Source of the DNA: DATAUK01 sp036268295
GTDB taxonomy: Bacteria > Actinomycetota > Actinomycetes > JAFAQI01
Assembly: GCA_036268295.1 (NCBI GenBank)
Contig: DATAUK010000021.1
Coordinates: 1-64,000, forward strand
Reading direction: 5' to 3'
DNA: 64,000 nucleotides
In this document: piece after piece, positions 51,688-60,923 of the stretch
Position numbering within the stretch: the stretch's first letter is position 1
How the letters are laid out: every line of letters begins with the position of its first letter
The notes under the pieces: generated by a model
Told to the model about the DNA's origin: nothing
Database searches by the model: none
Seen by the model: only the letters and a program-made list of their open reading frames with translations
Program-made: the position numbers and the translations under genes

Positions 51688-51833
51688 GGGCGTCAGGTCA
51701 GATTTCGTGATCTTGACGCACAGTGTCGATGTGGCGCCCCGAAGGCTCATGTACGTCAAGATCGCGGCGCGAACTCAAGGCGGCGCTGGTCTGCTGGTCA
51801 TGGCCGGCTTTGATCTGACGCTCGCGCCGAAGC
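51688..51833. repeat. Nested inverted repeats downstream of hppA
   Basis: GATCTTGACG (51709-51718) pairs with CGTCAAGATC (51754-51763), 35 nt apart. An outer imperfect pair, GCGTCAGGTCAGA with TTTGATCTGACGC, spans most of this intergenic region. A 3' structure or terminator for hppA is plausible. Confidence 0.5.
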
Positions 51834-51848
51834 CGTAGCCTGCGCGGT

Positions 51849-52427
51849 ATGAGCCAGCTCTCGTTGTTCGGCGCTGCCGCGCGGGAGCCGGCGCTGGGTG
51901 ACCTCGAGGGGCTGCTTGCCGGCAACGGTCACGTCGTACGCCGGGGGGACTCGGCCCGGCTCTCGGTCGTGGTCGAAGCGGACTGGCGGGTCAAGGTGCT
52001 GGCCGCCCAGCTGAGCGAGTCCTTCGGTCTGACCGCCGATGTCGCACCGGCCGAGGCCGGCACCGCGGTCGGCACGCCATGGTGCGCCGAGCTCCGCCCG
52101 ATCGCCGACGGATGGACCCGCGGCGCGGTGAAATGCCCCCCGAACGGGTGGGTGCTGGATGGCTCGAGACTGCGGTGGTGGTGCCTGTCCTCAGGTCGCC
52201 AGGTGGGCGGCATGTATACCCTTGCGCTCGGCGCGAGCGACGAGCACGCCTGGTTGTCGGTCGGGTCGGCATTGGCCGTGGCGGGTGTGCCGGGGGCGCT
52301 GGTGGGTCCTCGTGCCGACGGTCCGGCGTACCGGGTCGTCGGACGGCGCCGGTTGGTGCGGCTGCTAGAACTGGTCGGCGACCGGCCTGCCGGAGTACCT
52401 GAGGACGCATGGCCGGCGCTCAACTAG
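51849..52427 (+). CDS. Conserved actinobacterial protein upstream of topA
   Basis: A 192-residue soluble protein. Recognisable stretches are MSQLSLFGAAAREPALGDLE, TPWCAELRPIADGWTRGAVK and GPAYRVVGRRRLVRLLELVG. A protein of similar length precedes topA in mycobacteria, which supports it being real and perhaps linked to DNA topology. I recognise no domain with a known function and assign none. Start ATG 51849. Confidence 0.85.
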   Translation: MSQLSLFGAAAREPALGDLEGLLAGNGHVVRRGDSARLSVVVEADWRVKVLAAQLSESFGLTADVAPAEAGTAVGTPWCAELRPIADGWTRGAVKCPPNGWVLDGSRLRWWCLSSGRQVGGMYTLALGASDEHAWLSVGSALAVAGVPGALVGPRADGPAYRVVGRRRLVRLLELVGDRPAGVPEDAWPALN

Positions 52428-52485
52428 GGCACACCGCACGACGAGTTGCTGACAGAGACACCGAACCGAAACCGGAAGGATCCGC

Positions 52486-55215
52486 GTGGCCAGCGACACC
52501 GAGGTACTAGTTGACGGCGATGGTCGCCGCCGGCTGGTCATCGTCGAGTCGCCCGCGAAGGCGCGGACGATCGCCGGCTATCTCGGCGACGGGTACGTCG
52601 TCGAGTCCTCGATCGGCCACATCCGTGATCTGCCGGGCGGCGCGGGCGACATGCCGGCCGACCAGAAGCATCTGTGGAAGACCTACGGCATCGACGTCGA
52701 CCACAACTTCGCCCCGGTGTATGTCGTCAACCCGGACAAGAAGCAGCAGGTCGCGAAGCTGAAGGCGGCACTGAAGACGGTCGACGAGCTCCTGCTCGCG
52801 ACTGATGAGGACCGTGAGGGCGAGGCGATCGCCTGGCATCTGCTCGAGGTGCTCAAGCCGCAGGTGCCGGTACGCCGGATGGTCTTCCACGAGATCACGC
52901 CGGCCGCGATCCGCGAGGCGGTCGACAACCCGCGCGAGATCGACCGTGCCCTGGTCGACGCGCAGGAGACCCGCCGTATCGTCGACCGGCTCTACGGGTA
53001 CGGCGTCTCGCCGGTGCTGTGGAAGAAGGTCATGCCGCGGCTCTCTGCCGGCCGGGTGCAGTCGGTTGCGACCAGGCTGCTCGTGGAACGCGAGCGGGCC
53101 CGGATCCGGTTCCGCTCGGCTGAATATTGGGATCTCGAAGGCACCTTTGATACCGGTGTGGAGCCGGCCTCCGCGAATGGCGCCGGCACGGCGACGCCTG
53201 GGGACCCGACCTCGTTCGAGGCGAGCCTCGTCGCGCTGGACGGCAAGCGCATCGCGTCCGGTCGTGACTTCGGTGAGGACGGCCAGCTCACCCGCGATGT
53301 CGTTCATCTTCGCGAGGACGATGCGGTCGGTCTTGCGGCGCGGCTCGCGGACTCCGACTTCTCGGTCCGTGCCGTCGAGGAGCGGCCCTACCGCCGTTCG
53401 CCGTACCCGCCGTTCATGACCAGCACGTTGCAGCAGGAGGGCTCGCGCAAGCTGCGGCTCACTGCGCGGCTGGTGATGTCGCTCGCGCAGCGGCTGTATG
53501 AAAACGGCTACATCACCTATATGCGGACCGACTCGACGACGTTGTCCGAGACTGCGCTGACCGCGGCCCGGGCGCAGGCGCGCGAGTTGTATGGCAACGA
53601 CTACGTGCCGGATGCGCCGCGGCGTTATGAGCGCAAGGTCAAGAACGCGCAGGAGGCGCACGAGGCGATCCGCCCGGCCGGCGACAGCTTCCGAACCCCG
53701 GCGTCGGTGCGCGGCGAGTTGAGCAGCGATGAGTACCGGCTCTACGAGCTGATCTGGCAGCGGACCGTCGCCTCGCAGATGGCCGATGCGGTCGGGCGCT
53801 CGGTGACGGTGCGGGTCGGCGGTACGTCGTCGACCGGCGAGGACGCCGAGTTTTCCGCGAGTGGCAAGGTCATCACGTTCCCCGGTTTCCTTCGGGCCTA
53901 CGTCGAGGAGACCGACGACGACGCCGCCGAGCGCGACGATCGCGAGAAGCGGCTTCCGCATGTCGCCGAGGGGCAGGCACTTACTGCGGCCGGCATCGAG
54001 GCTCAGCCGCACTCGACCTCGCCGCCGGCGCGCTACACCGAGGCCAGCCTGGTCAAGGCATTGGAAGAGCTCGGCATCGGCCGGCCGTCGACGTACGCCT
54101 CGATCCTCGGCACGATCCAGGACCGGGGATACGTCTTCAAGCGGGGCACCGCGTTGGTGCCGTCGTTCACTGCTTTCGCCGTCGTCGGGCTGCTCGAGCA
54201 GCACTTCACCCGGCTGGTCGACTACGGGTTCACCGCGTCGATGGAGGACGATCTCGACGCGATCGCCAACGGCACCGCGCAGTCGGCGCAGTGGCTGGCC
54301 CGGTTCTACTTCGGCGACGAGACCTCGACCGAGGCCGACCCGCATGGCCTCAAGCAGCTGGTCAGTGACCGGCTCGGCGAGATTGACGCCCGTGAGGTCA
54401 ACTCACTGCCGATCGGCAATGCCGAGGACGGCGAGCTGGTCGTCGCACGGGTCGGTCGTTACGGGCCGTACGTGCAGAAGGGCGACCTTCGGGCGAGCAT
54501 CCCGGACGACCTGCCGCCGGACGAGCTCACCGTCGAGCGAGCGCTGATGTTGCTCAACAAGACCAGTGACGAGCGGTTGCTCGGCCAGCATCCGGAGACC
54601 GGCGAGCCGATCCTGGTGCGATCAGGTCGCTACGGGCCGTACGTCACGACGCAGCCGCTCGACGACGGCGAGATCAAGACCGCGTCGCTGTTCAAGGACA
54701 TGTCGGTCGAGGAGGTCACCCTCGATGACGCCGTACGCCTGCTGACGTTGCCGCGGCTGCTCGGTGCCGACCCGGCGAACGGCGAGCCGGTCACGGCGCA
54801 GAACGGGAAGTACGGGCCGTACATCAAACGGGGGGGCGACTCGCGGTCGCTCGAGTCAGAGCCGTCGCTGTTCACGGTGTCGCTCGACGACGCGCTCGCC
54901 CTGCTGGCGCAGCCCAAGACCCGCGGCCGGCGAGCGGCTGCGCTGCCGGTCCGCGAGATCGGCGCCGACCCCTCGAGCGGCAAGCCGATGGTCGTGCGCG
55001 AGGGCCGGTTCGGGCCGTATGTCAGCGACGGCGAGACCAACGCCTCGCTGCGCAAGGGCGACAGCATCCCGGAGCTCACGATCGACCGCGCCGCGGAGCT
55101 CCTCGCCGAGCGGCGAGCCCGCGGCCCGGCCGCGCCCAGGAAGCGAGCCCCCGCCAAACGAGCCCCCGCCAAAAAGACCGCAGCCAAAAAGAAACCCGCA
55201 AAAAAGCCAACCTAA
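52486..55215 (+). CDS. topA: DNA topoisomerase I
   Basis: A 909-residue type IA topoisomerase. Toprim domain: LVIVESPAKARTIAGYLGDG with TDEDREGEAIAWHL. Active-site tyrosine 345 lies in GYITYMRTDSTTL. Four C-terminal repeats with the signature GRYGPYV (VGRYGPYVQKG, SGRYGPYV, NGKYGPYI, EGRFGPYV) and a lysine/proline-rich tail (KRAPAKKTAAKKKPAKKPT) bind DNA, as in other actinobacteria. Start GTG 52486 follows GGAAGGAT. The stop codon is followed after one base by a tandem 31-bp repeat array. Confidence 0.97.
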   Translation: MASDTEVLVDGDGRRRLVIVESPAKARTIAGYLGDGYVVESSIGHIRDLPGGAGDMPADQKHLWKTYGIDVDHNFAPVYVVNPDKKQQVAKLKAALKTVDELLLATDEDREGEAIAWHLLEVLKPQVPVRRMVFHEITPAAIREAVDNPREIDRALVDAQETRRIVDRLYGYGVSPVLWKKVMPRLSAGRVQSVATRLLVERERARIRFRSAEYWDLEGTFDTGVEPASANGAGTATPGDPTSFEASLVALDGKRIASGRDFGEDGQLTRDVVHLREDDAVGLAARLADSDFSVRAVEERPYRRSPYPPFMTSTLQQEGSRKLRLTARLVMSLAQRLYENGYITYMRTDSTTLSETALTAARAQARELYGNDYVPDAPRRYERKVKNAQEAHEAIRPAGDSFRTPASVRGELSSDEYRLYELIWQRTVASQMADAVGRSVTVRVGGTSSTGEDAEFSASGKVITFPGFLRAYVEETDDDAAERDDREKRLPHVAEGQALTAAGIEAQPHSTSPPARYTEASLVKALEELGIGRPSTYASILGTIQDRGYVFKRGTALVPSFTAFAVVGLLEQHFTRLVDYGFTASMEDDLDAIANGTAQSAQWLARFYFGDETSTEADPHGLKQLVSDRLGEIDAREVNSLPIGNAEDGELVVARVGRYGPYVQKGDLRASIPDDLPPDELTVERALMLLNKTSDERLLGQHPETGEPILVRSGRYGPYVTTQPLDDGEIKTASLFKDMSVEEVTLDDAVRLLTLPRLLGADPANGEPVTAQNGKYGPYIKRGGDSRSLESEPSLFTVSLDDALALLAQPKTRGRRAAALPVREIGADPSSGKPMVVREGRFGPYVSDGETNASLRKGDSIPELTIDRAAELLAERRARGPAAPRKRAPAKRAPAKKTAAKKKPAKKPT

Positions 55216-55216
55216 C

Positions 55217-55303
55217 CCCGCGCATGTGCCATCGGTGGGGCTATGGGCCCGCGCATGTGCCATTGGTGGGGCGATAGGCCCACGCATGTGCCATGCGCGG
55301 GGT
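55217..55303 (+). repeat. 31-bp tandem repeat array, locus 1 (after topA)
   Basis: Two full units (55217-55247, 55248-55278) and a partial third (55279-55303) of the consensus CCCGCGCATGTGCCAT + YRGTGGGG + CNATRGG. The array begins one base after the topA TAA and is in the same orientation as the gene. Confidence 0.9.
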
Positions 55304-55373
55304 GGATGAGCTTCAGCACCGTGACGGGGTCGGTCGCTACCATCAGCGCGAACCTGTGAGCTAGGAGCTCGTC

Positions 55374-57506
55374 ATCCCTCGACCGCGCCGGCTGTTCCGT
55401 AACGGGGCGCACGTGCGCGACCTCGGTGAGGTCGCGACTGCCCCGCCGCAGGAACGCGAGGTCAGAAACGTCCTCGCGATCCAGCCGTTCCGGCGGCTGT
55501 GGATCTCGTTGTCGCTGTCCAGCCTCGGCGACTGGCTCGGCTTCCTCGCGACCACCTCGCTGGCCAGCGAGCTCACCCACTCCTACTCCCACAAGCTGTA
55601 CGCCGTCGCCGCGGTGCTGTTCGTCAGGCTGCTTCCGGCGCTGTTTATCGGGCCGGTTGCCGGCGCGTTCGCCGACCGCTTCAACCGTCGTACGACGATG
55701 GTCGTCACCGACATCATCCGGTTCGGGCTGTTCCTTTCGATCCCGCTCGAGCAGAAGATCTGGTGGCTGCTCGTCGCGTCGTTCCTGATCGAGTGCGCCA
55801 GCCTGTTCTGGATCCCGGCCAAGGAAGCATCGATCCCCAACCTGGTGCCGCGCAACCAGCTCGAGTCGGCCAACAAGTTCAACCTTGTGACGACGTATGG
55901 CTTCGGCGCGGTTGCGGCGGTGCTGTTCACGGCACTCGCGTTCATCAACCGGGTGCTCGCGCACGACCTGTCGTTCTTCCGCACCAACCCGGTCAACCTC
56001 GCGCTGTATATCGACGCGCTGACATTCCTGGTCTCGGCATTGACGATCCTCAACCTGCACCAGATCAGTAGTGTCCGGCCGCGCGGCACCGATGACGGCG
56101 CCGAGGGAGAGCAGATCGGCTTCGGTCGCTCGATCCTCGACGGCATGAGCTTCATCGGCGGCCAACGATGGCTCAAGGGTCTGGTCCTCGGCATCGCCGG
56201 CGCGACCGGCGCAGGTGCAGCGGTCATCGGTCTGTCGCAGCGGTTTGCGGCCGACCTGCAAGGTGGCGATGCGGCGTACGGCACGTTGTTCGGCACCGTC
56301 TTCGTCGGCCTCGCGTCCGGCATGTTCCTCGGGCCGCGACTCATCGGTACCTTCTCGCGCCGCCGGGTCGTCGGTCTCGGCATCATCGGCTGTGGAATCA
56401 CGTTGGCGATCGAGGCGGTCGTGCCGAACCTCGCACTCGCGATCCTGACCACCGGGTTGATGGGGTTCTGGGCCGGCCTGGTCTGGGTCGTCGCGCTGAC
56501 CCTGGTCGGATCCGAGGTGAGTGACGAGATTCGCGGCCGCACCTTCGCGTTTCTCTACAACCTGATGCGACTCGTGCTGCTCGTCATGGTGGTCGCCGCA
56601 CCGGCGATCGCGGGCCGGATCGGGCCGCACATGATCACGGTCTCGCACTCCCGGGTGCGTCTCGACGGCGTGACGATCACACTGTTCGGCGCCGGGCTGC
56701 TCGCGATCGGGCTCGGCCTGGTCTGCTACCGGTTGATGGACGACCGACGCGATGTGCCGCTGTGGACCGACTTGGTCGCGGCCGCCCGGCGACATCGGCC
56801 CCAGCTCGGCCGCGGCACGCTGACCGGGTTGTTCATCGTCTTCGAAGGTGGCGAAGGCGCCGGGAAGTCGACCCAGGTGCGCCAGCTCGCGGACGCGGTC
56901 ACCGCCCTCGGTCACGAAGTCGTGGTCAGCTTCGAGCCGGGCGCCACACCGACCGGGGCCCGGCTGCGCGAGATCCTGCTCGATCCCGAGACCGCCGGCC
57001 TGCCGCCGGTCGCGGAGGCGCTGCTCTACGCCGCGGATCGCGCCCAACACGTCGCCAACGTCGTACGACCCGCTCTCGACCGCGGCGACGTGGTGATCAG
57101 TGATCGCTACGTCGACTCCTCGATCGCCTACCAGGCGGGCGGCCGGCGGTTGCACGAAGGCGACGTACGCCGGCTCTCTGTGCTTGCGACCGGGGGCCTG
57201 CGGCCGGACCTCACCGTGCTGCTCGACATCCCACCCGAGGTCGGCCTGACCCGGCTCACCGGTCCCGGTGACCGGATCGAGCAGGAGACGATGGAGTTTC
57301 ACCAGCGGGTGCGGCGCACGTTCCTGGCGTTGGCCAGCCAGAGTCGTGGCCGTTATCTCATCGTGGACGCCACGACCAGCGCCGAGAAGATCCATGAGGT
57401 CGTGATGGCGCGCACCCTGCACATGTTGCTCGCCAACGAGATCCCGCCGGACGTGCCGGACCCGCAGTTCTCCAAAGTGTCGCAACCGGTGGACGTACGC
57501 CGATGA
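55374..57506 (+). CDS. tmk: Fused MFS transporter-thymidylate kinase
   Basis: One open frame of 710 codons joins two proteins. The N-terminal part is a 12-helix major facilitator (FRRLWISLSLSSLGDWLGFL, PVAGAFADRFNRRTTMVVTD). The C-terminal 210 residues are thymidylate kinase (LFIVFEGGEGAGKSTQVRQL, VVISDRYVDSSIAYQAGGRR). The kinase makes dTDP for DNA synthesis. Similar fusions occur in actinobacteria. The first canonical start in frame is GTG 55413, with GGGG nearby. ATC 55374 lies 6 nt after AGGAG, directly before an open extension IPRPRRLFRNGAHV, so I set the start there with doubt. It overlaps holB by ATGA. Confidence 0.85.
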   Translation: MPRPRRLFRNGAHVRDLGEVATAPPQEREVRNVLAIQPFRRLWISLSLSSLGDWLGFLATTSLASELTHSYSHKLYAVAAVLFVRLLPALFIGPVAGAFADRFNRRTTMVVTDIIRFGLFLSIPLEQKIWWLLVASFLIECASLFWIPAKEASIPNLVPRNQLESANKFNLVTTYGFGAVAAVLFTALAFINRVLAHDLSFFRTNPVNLALYIDALTFLVSALTILNLHQISSVRPRGTDDGAEGEQIGFGRSILDGMSFIGGQRWLKGLVLGIAGATGAGAAVIGLSQRFAADLQGGDAAYGTLFGTVFVGLASGMFLGPRLIGTFSRRRVVGLGIIGCGITLAIEAVVPNLALAILTTGLMGFWAGLVWVVALTLVGSEVSDEIRGRTFAFLYNLMRLVLLVMVVAAPAIAGRIGPHMITVSHSRVRLDGVTITLFGAGLLAIGLGLVCYRLMDDRRDVPLWTDLVAAARRHRPQLGRGTLTGLFIVFEGGEGAGKSTQVRQLADAVTALGHEVVVSFEPGATPTGARLREILLDPETAGLPPVAEALLYAADRAQHVANVVRPALDRGDVVISDRYVDSSIAYQAGGRRLHEGDVRRLSVLATGGLRPDLTVLLDIPPEVGLTRLTGPGDRIEQETMEFHQRVRRTFLALASQSRGRYLIVDATTSAEKIHEVVMARTLHMLLANEIPPDVPDPQFSKVSQPVDVRR

Positions 57507-58666
57507 GCGTCTTCGATGCGCTGATCGGGCAGGAGCCGGTGGTCGATCAGCTCCGCGCCGCAGTCGATGCGGCGGCTGCCGTCGTACGCGGCGAGGCGGG
57601 CCTCGGCATGTCACACGCCTGGCTGTTCACCGGACCGCCGGGCTCCGGTCGCTCGGTTGCGGCGCGGGCGTTCGGCGCTGCATTGCAGTGCGCGGATGGT
57701 GGCTGCGGCACCTGCCACGAGTGCCACACCGCGCTGTCCGGCGCGCACGCCGACATCGAGATCGTCATGCCGACGGGGCTGTCCTACAGCGTTGCCGAGA
57801 CCCGTCAGCTGGTCGCGCGGGCCGCCCTCGCGCCGACCCGAGGGCTCTGGCAGGTGACCATCGCCGAGGACGCCGACCGGTTCACCGAGCAGGCCCTCAA
57901 CGCGTTGCTGAAAGCACTCGAAGAGCCGCCGCCGCGAGGTGTCTGGCTGCTGTGCGCGCCGTCGGTCGAGGATCTGCTGCCGACGATCCGCTCGCGCTGC
58001 CGGCTGGTCACGTTGCGGATCCCGCCCAACGATGCGGTGGCGAGATATCTCAGCCGGGAGGGAGTCGATCCGGTCGCCGCGCAGTTCGCTGCCCGCGCTG
58101 CGCAGGGTCATATCGGCCGGGCGAGACGACTGGCCCAGGACGGCGAGGCCGCGAAACGTCGACGCGACGTTCTCGAGCTCCCGCAGCAGGTCGCGAGGAT
58201 CAGCGACTGTTTCGCCGCGGCGGCGCGGCTGGTCGAGGCGGCCAAGCAGGAAGCCGCCGCGGTCAGCGAGGCGTTGGACAGCGACGAGAAGTCGGCCTTG
58301 CGGGAGGCGATGGGCGACGTCGGCGGGCGGGGAGCCGCCAAGCCGCGCGGGGTTGCCGGCGCGATCTCGGACCTCGAGAAGCGACAACGATCCCGCGCCA
58401 CCCGCACTCAGCGTGATGCACTTGATCGTGCGCTGGTCGATCTCGCGGCGTTCTACCGAGACGTCCTGATGGTGCAGCTCGGTGCCTCGGTCGAGCTGGT
58501 CAACGTCGATCTCGAGGACTCGCTCACCGCACTCGCCGACGCCTCGACACCGGAGTCGACGCTGCGCCGGATCGAGGCCGTCCTCGCAGCGCGCGAGGCG
58601 ATCGATGCGAACGTTGCAGCGTTGCTCGCGGTCGAGGCGATGGCGGTCTCGCTACACGCCGGCTGA
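57503..58666 (+). CDS. holB: DNA polymerase III delta-prime subunit
   Basis: A 387-residue clamp-loader subunit. FDALIGQEPVVDQLRAAVDA and the P-loop LFTGPPGSGRSVAARAFGAA (lysine of Walker A replaced by arginine, typical of delta-prime), a zinc site (CADGGCGTCHEC), and FTEQALNALLKALEEPPPRG are seen. tmk-holB pairing is widespread. The overlap with tmk by ATGA indicates coupled translation. Confidence 0.94.
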   Translation: MSVFDALIGQEPVVDQLRAAVDAAAAVVRGEAGLGMSHAWLFTGPPGSGRSVAARAFGAALQCADGGCGTCHECHTALSGAHADIEIVMPTGLSYSVAETRQLVARAALAPTRGLWQVTIAEDADRFTEQALNALLKALEEPPPRGVWLLCAPSVEDLLPTIRSRCRLVTLRIPPNDAVARYLSREGVDPVAAQFAARAAQGHIGRARRLAQDGEAAKRRRDVLELPQQVARISDCFAAAARLVEAAKQEAAAVSEALDSDEKSALREAMGDVGGRGAAKPRGVAGAISDLEKRQRSRATRTQRDALDRALVDLAAFYRDVLMVQLGASVELVNVDLEDSLTALADASTPESTLRRIEAVLAAREAIDANVAALLAVEAMAVSLHAG

Positions 58667-58740
58667 CCCGGCGGCCGTCCGCCGTACCCTTTGGTTGCGG
58701 TTCACCCGCCGTCCGCCGCTGACTGACCGGGAGCCTCGAC

Positions 58741-60270
58741 ATCCGACGCCTGATCGCCGCCCTCGCCGTTGTTGCGCTGGCTGTCCTCGCCGGCTGTTCA
58801 GGGCGCAGCGCGCCGGCCGCGGGCCAATCCGGCTCGACCTCGTCGGTGCCAACGGCGTCGAGCCCGGCTGCGGCCGCCACTGCGCCGGCCGGGCTCCAGC
58901 GGTTCTACAGCCAGCAGCTCGCGTGGCAGAGCTGCCACGGCGGGTTCCAGTGCTCGACCCTCCTGGTGCCGGTCGACTACTCCGACCCGAGCGGACCGAC
59001 TTTGCACGTCGCGGTCATCCGGAAACAGTCAGCCGGCTCCCATCAAGGCTCGCTGATCATCAATCCCGGCGGCCCGGGGGCATCCGGGGTGACGTTCGAG
59101 GTCGAGGCGGCGTCGGCGTTCTCCCAGCTGACCGACCACTACGACCTGGTGTCCTTCGACCCGCGCGGTGTCGGGCTCTCCGGCCCGATCCGCTGCCTGA
59201 GCTCGGCTCAGCTCGATGCCTTCATCAACACCAACCCGGTGCCGCAGAACGCCGCCCAGCACGCGGCACTGGTCTCCGAGGCCAAGCTGTTAGCGGATGC
59301 CTGCTTCAAACGCAACGGCAACTACCTCGAGCACGTCGGCACGATCGACCAGGCGCGCGACATGGACGTGCTGCGCGCCGCCCTCGGCGATTCGAAGCTC
59401 ACCTACTACGGCGCGTCGTACGGCACGTATCTGGGGGCGAAGTACGCGCAGCTGTTCCCGACCCACATCCGGGCGATGGTGCTCGACGGTGCGCTGAATC
59501 CGGCGGAGCCGCTCGACGAGGAAAACCTGGTTCAGGCCGAGGGGTTCCAGACCGACCTCGACGACTTCCTTGCCGCCTGCGTCAACTCCGGCTCGTGCCC
59601 GCTCGGCTCGACCGACGCCGCGGCGCATGCCAGCCTTGAGGCGCTCAAGGCCGAGGTGACCGCACACCCGTTGTCGGTCAATGGCCGCGAGCTTGGCGCC
59701 GGCGAGTTCTTCGAGGGTCTGGCTTCCGGGCTCTACTCGACGAGCGACTGGACGCAGCTGTGGGGCGCGCTCGGGCAGGCGAAAAGCGGCAACGGCACCG
59801 TGCTGCTCGATTTCGCTGACTCGCTGACCGAGCGCAACACCAACGGCAGCTACACGAATCTGATCGAGTCGAACACCGCGATCAACTGCATCGACCGGCC
59901 GGCTCCGAAGTCGGTCGCGACGTACGACGCGGATGCCACGAAGTTTGCGGCCCAGGCGCCGGACTTCGGTGCGGCGATCGAGTACGGCTCGCTGCCGTGC
60001 GCGTTCTGGAAGGTGCCGCCGGTCGAGGCGCTGCACCAGGTCCACGCCGTCGGCGCGCCGCCGATTCTCGTGATCGGCACGACCCGCGACCCCGCGACGC
60101 CCTACGTCTGGGCGCAGGCGCTCGCCAAGCAGCTGCACTCCGGCGTGCTGCTGACCCACGACGGCGACGGACACACCGCCTATCTCGACCACGACTCTTG
60201 CGTCGACGCGGCGGTCAAGACCTACATCGACGCTCTGACCACGCCCAAGGTCGGCACCGTCTGCAGTTAG
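58741..60270 (+). CDS. Secreted alpha/beta-hydrolase peptidase (tripeptidyl aminopeptidase type), lipoprotein
   Basis: An exported serine hydrolase. TYYGASYGTYLGAKYAQLFP carries the catalytic serine, IVIGTTRDPATPYVWA-type (ILVIGTTRDPATPYVWAQAL) the aspartate, and GDGHTAYLDHDSCV the histidine in a TAP-like C-terminal domain. The N-terminus RRLIAALAVVALAVLAGCSG is a clear lipobox signal peptide, but no ATG, GTG or TTG precedes it in frame back to a stop at 58720. ATC 58741 lies 7 nt after GGGAG and gives a 509-residue protein whose second and third residues are arginines, as expected after a start. GTG 58846 would remove the signal peptide, so I use ATC 58741. Confidence 0.82.
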   Translation: MRRLIAALAVVALAVLAGCSGRSAPAAGQSGSTSSVPTASSPAAAATAPAGLQRFYSQQLAWQSCHGGFQCSTLLVPVDYSDPSGPTLHVAVIRKQSAGSHQGSLIINPGGPGASGVTFEVEAASAFSQLTDHYDLVSFDPRGVGLSGPIRCLSSAQLDAFINTNPVPQNAAQHAALVSEAKLLADACFKRNGNYLEHVGTIDQARDMDVLRAALGDSKLTYYGASYGTYLGAKYAQLFPTHIRAMVLDGALNPAEPLDEENLVQAEGFQTDLDDFLAACVNSGSCPLGSTDAAAHASLEALKAEVTAHPLSVNGRELGAGEFFEGLASGLYSTSDWTQLWGALGQAKSGNGTVLLDFADSLTERNTNGSYTNLIESNTAINCIDRPAPKSVATYDADATKFAAQAPDFGAAIEYGSLPCAFWKVPPVEALHQVHAVGAPPILVIGTTRDPATPYVWAQALAKQLHSGVLLTHDGDGHTAYLDHDSCVDAAVKTYIDALTTPKVGTVCS

Positions 60271-60302
60271 ACTCTCTCGCGTTGCGCCGCTCGCCGGCGT
60301 AC

Positions 60303-60375
60303 GCCGCCTTAGCTCAGTTGGTAGAGCGATTCACTCGTAATGAATAGGTCTGGAGTTCGATTCTCCAAGGCGGCT
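60303..60375 (+). tRNA. tRNA-Thr (anticodon CGT)
   Basis: A complete 73-nt tRNA: acceptor arms GCCGCCT and AGGCGGC, D arm TAGCTCAGTTGGTAGAGC, T arm GGAGTTCGATTCTCC and anticodon loop CTCGTAA with anticodon CGT, reading ACG. The 3' CCA is not encoded. Confidence 0.95.
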
Positions 60376-60464
60376 CTGTCCCATGACGCGTTCGTGTCCG
60401 GCCAAGAAGAGTGGCGCGTTCTTCTCAGTCGAGTCGCACTGACCTGGGCGCTAGCCTCGGTGCT

Positions 60465-60923
60465 GTGAGTGCGACCCACTATCAGCAGCCGGGCTGGTTC
60501 ACGACCCACGTGTTCAACCGGGTGGTGGCTTGGCTGACCCGGCTAGGCGTGAGTGTCTGGGGCTCCCGGGTGCTGGAGGTACGTGGCCGCACCAGCGGTG
60601 AGCCGCGTCGCACTCCGGTCAACCTGCTGACGTTCGAGGGCGTGCGTTATCTCGTCGCGCCACGGGGTGAGACGCAGTGGGTGCGCAACCTTCGGGTGGC
60701 GGGTGACGGCGTACTGATCGTGGGCCGCCGTCGGCAGGCCTTCACCGCCGAGGAGCTGCCGAACGGCGACAAGCCCGAGGTGCTCCGCGCCTATCTGAAG
60801 CGCTGGAAGGCCGAGGTCGAGGTCTTCTTCGACGGCGTCAGCGCGAACTCGACCGACGACGAGCTCGACCGCATCGCGCCACGCCACCCGGTCTTCCGGA
60901 TCTCGGAGTTGTCAGGACGCTGA
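60465..60923 (+). CDS. F420-dependent nitroreductase-like (Ddn/DUF385 family) protein
   Basis: A 152-residue protein starting VSATHYQQPGWFTTHVFNRV. LEVRGRTSGEPRRTPVNLLT is the family signature for F420 binding, followed by YLVAPRGETQWVRNLRVAGD. A flavin/deazaflavin (F420) enzyme of the Ddn group, which reduces quinones, is the likely role. GTG 60465 was taken from the family start; the mRNA may be leaderless. Its last codons lie inside a 51-bp palindromic repeat. Confidence 0.88.
   Translation: MSATHYQQPGWFTTHVFNRVVAWLTRLGVSVWGSRVLEVRGRTSGEPRRTPVNLLTFEGVRYLVAPRGETQWVRNLRVAGDGVLIVGRRRQAFTAEELPNGDKPEVLRAYLKRWKAEVEVFFDGVSANSTDDELDRIAPRHPVFRISELSGR

Noticed and set aside
52507..54345. 612-residue open frame opposite topA
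   Set aside because: Shadow of topA; rich in R, G and D and lacking any recognisable motif.
55212..57614. 800-residue open frame opposite the MFS-thymidylate kinase gene
   Set aside because: Highly charged, low-complexity shadow of a clear gene on the plus strand.
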